From: Tritrichomonas foetus
Taxonomy: Eukaryota; Parabasalia; Tritrichomonadida; Tritrichomonadidae
Reading direction: 5' to 3'
NCBI GenBank assembly: GCA_001839685.1
Contig: MLAK01001137.1
Location: 9,998 to 72,004, forward strand
Length of the DNA: 62,007 nt
Both the position numbers and the translations under genes were made by a program. Below are positions 61,668-62,007 of the stretch, piece after piece. The notes beneath the pieces were generated by a model, which saw only the letters and a list, made by a program, of their open reading frames with translations, searched no databases and was not told where the DNA came from. Every line of letters begins with the position of its first letter. Within the stretch, counting starts at the first letter, position 1.

Positions 61668-62007
61668 GAAATATAGCAATAGAAAAAATTAAAAGTAAAA
61701 TCAAACAATTAGGTAATCATATTTTTAGGAATTTAATGTTTCATTTTCTACTTGGGAAAACAAAATGAAATTGCAAAGGATAATAAATCACATTACAGAT
61801 TGCTTTTCAAATATGTAATGCCTGACTTATTCACATTAGGAAACGTTAGCACATGGACATTTCATAACTGCTTATAATAACTAAAAGAAAAACTGAATTT
61901 TGTGATTCCTTACCATTCAAGAGAGAAATTTTTTTCCAAGTTAATAATAAGAGAGATAAAAAGAAATAAGAAATAGAAAGAGCAATAAGAAATAGAAAGA
62001 GCAATAA
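61668..62007. other. AT-rich right end with short tandem repeat at the edge
   Basis: No ORF of note. The last ~40 bases are two copies of a 19-bp unit (GAAATAGAAAGAGCAATAA) and may continue beyond the window. Confidence 0.6.

Overview
The window looks like a piece of a parabasalid (trichomonad) nuclear genome, most likely Tritrichomonas or a close relative. It is very AT-rich. Nearly all genes are single long uninterrupted ORFs, including one of about 12 kb. The proteins are clearly eukaryotic (dynein heavy chain, exportin-1, PRP3, calnexin, HP1-like, PP2A-B55, golgin, GOT1). Many are rich in Asn, Gln and Lys. Several starts have TCA-containing, Inr-like motifs a few tens of bases upstream. 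The genus is an inference; the sequence alone does not prove it. There are two assembly gaps: 295 N at 20879-21173 and a single N at 49730.

Layout. 1-548: 3' end of a Gln-rich gene. 745-2118 (-): armadillo-type protein, probably with a missing N-terminal exon. 2581-9216 (-): 2211-aa BEACH-family protein. 9217-11961: sparse region with a decayed membrane-protein gene and a 189-aa Asn/acid-rich orphan. 12336-14015 (-): calnexin. 14117-19485: two nearly identical DNA-transposon-like elements in inverted orientation around a myristoylation-type kelch gene. 19858-25792 (-): RhoGEF (DH-PH) with kelch repeats and a long Asn/Gln tail holding the large gap. 26531-26962 (-): HP1-like chromodomain/chromoshadow protein. 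27569-39559 (+): divergent dynein heavy chain. 39881-42832 (-): exportin-1, divergent to 43078-44364 (+), a tail-anchored golgin. 45144-46352 (+): PP2A B55 subunit. 46800-48560 (+): PRP3. 48950-49336 (+): GOT1. 49362-50247: a roughly 0.37-kb duplication with a 16-bp minisatellite at the single-N gap. 50397-51383 (-): type I membrane orphan. 51955-52530 (-): calponin-homology protein. 53867-55093 (+): AMPK-like kinase. 55396-57351 (-): TBC-TLDc protein. 58337-59284 (+): Lys-rich orphan. 59419-59901 (-): discoidin-like pseudogene. 60377-60733 (-): TEN1/RPA3-like OB-fold protein. The right end is repeats and gene remnants.

There is no operon-like logic. The genes are housekeeping or cytoskeletal and lie on mixed strands: ER folding and early secretory traffic (calnexin, GOT1, golgin, TBC-TLDc, BEACH), Rho/kinase/phosphatase signalling, nuclear export and splicing, chromatin and possibly telomere maintenance, and flagellar motility. 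The most informative signals are: (i) the inverted transposon pair, where one copy is exactly the other minus 1048 bp between 9-bp direct repeats; (ii) a dynein with an altered AAA1 Walker B; (iii) a candidate CST/TEN1 subunit; (iv) several in-frame pseudogenes and gene remnants; and (v) a possible spliced first exon for the armadillo gene. I saw no CRISPR array, rRNA or convincing tRNA. I did not find one large coherent undescribed system.
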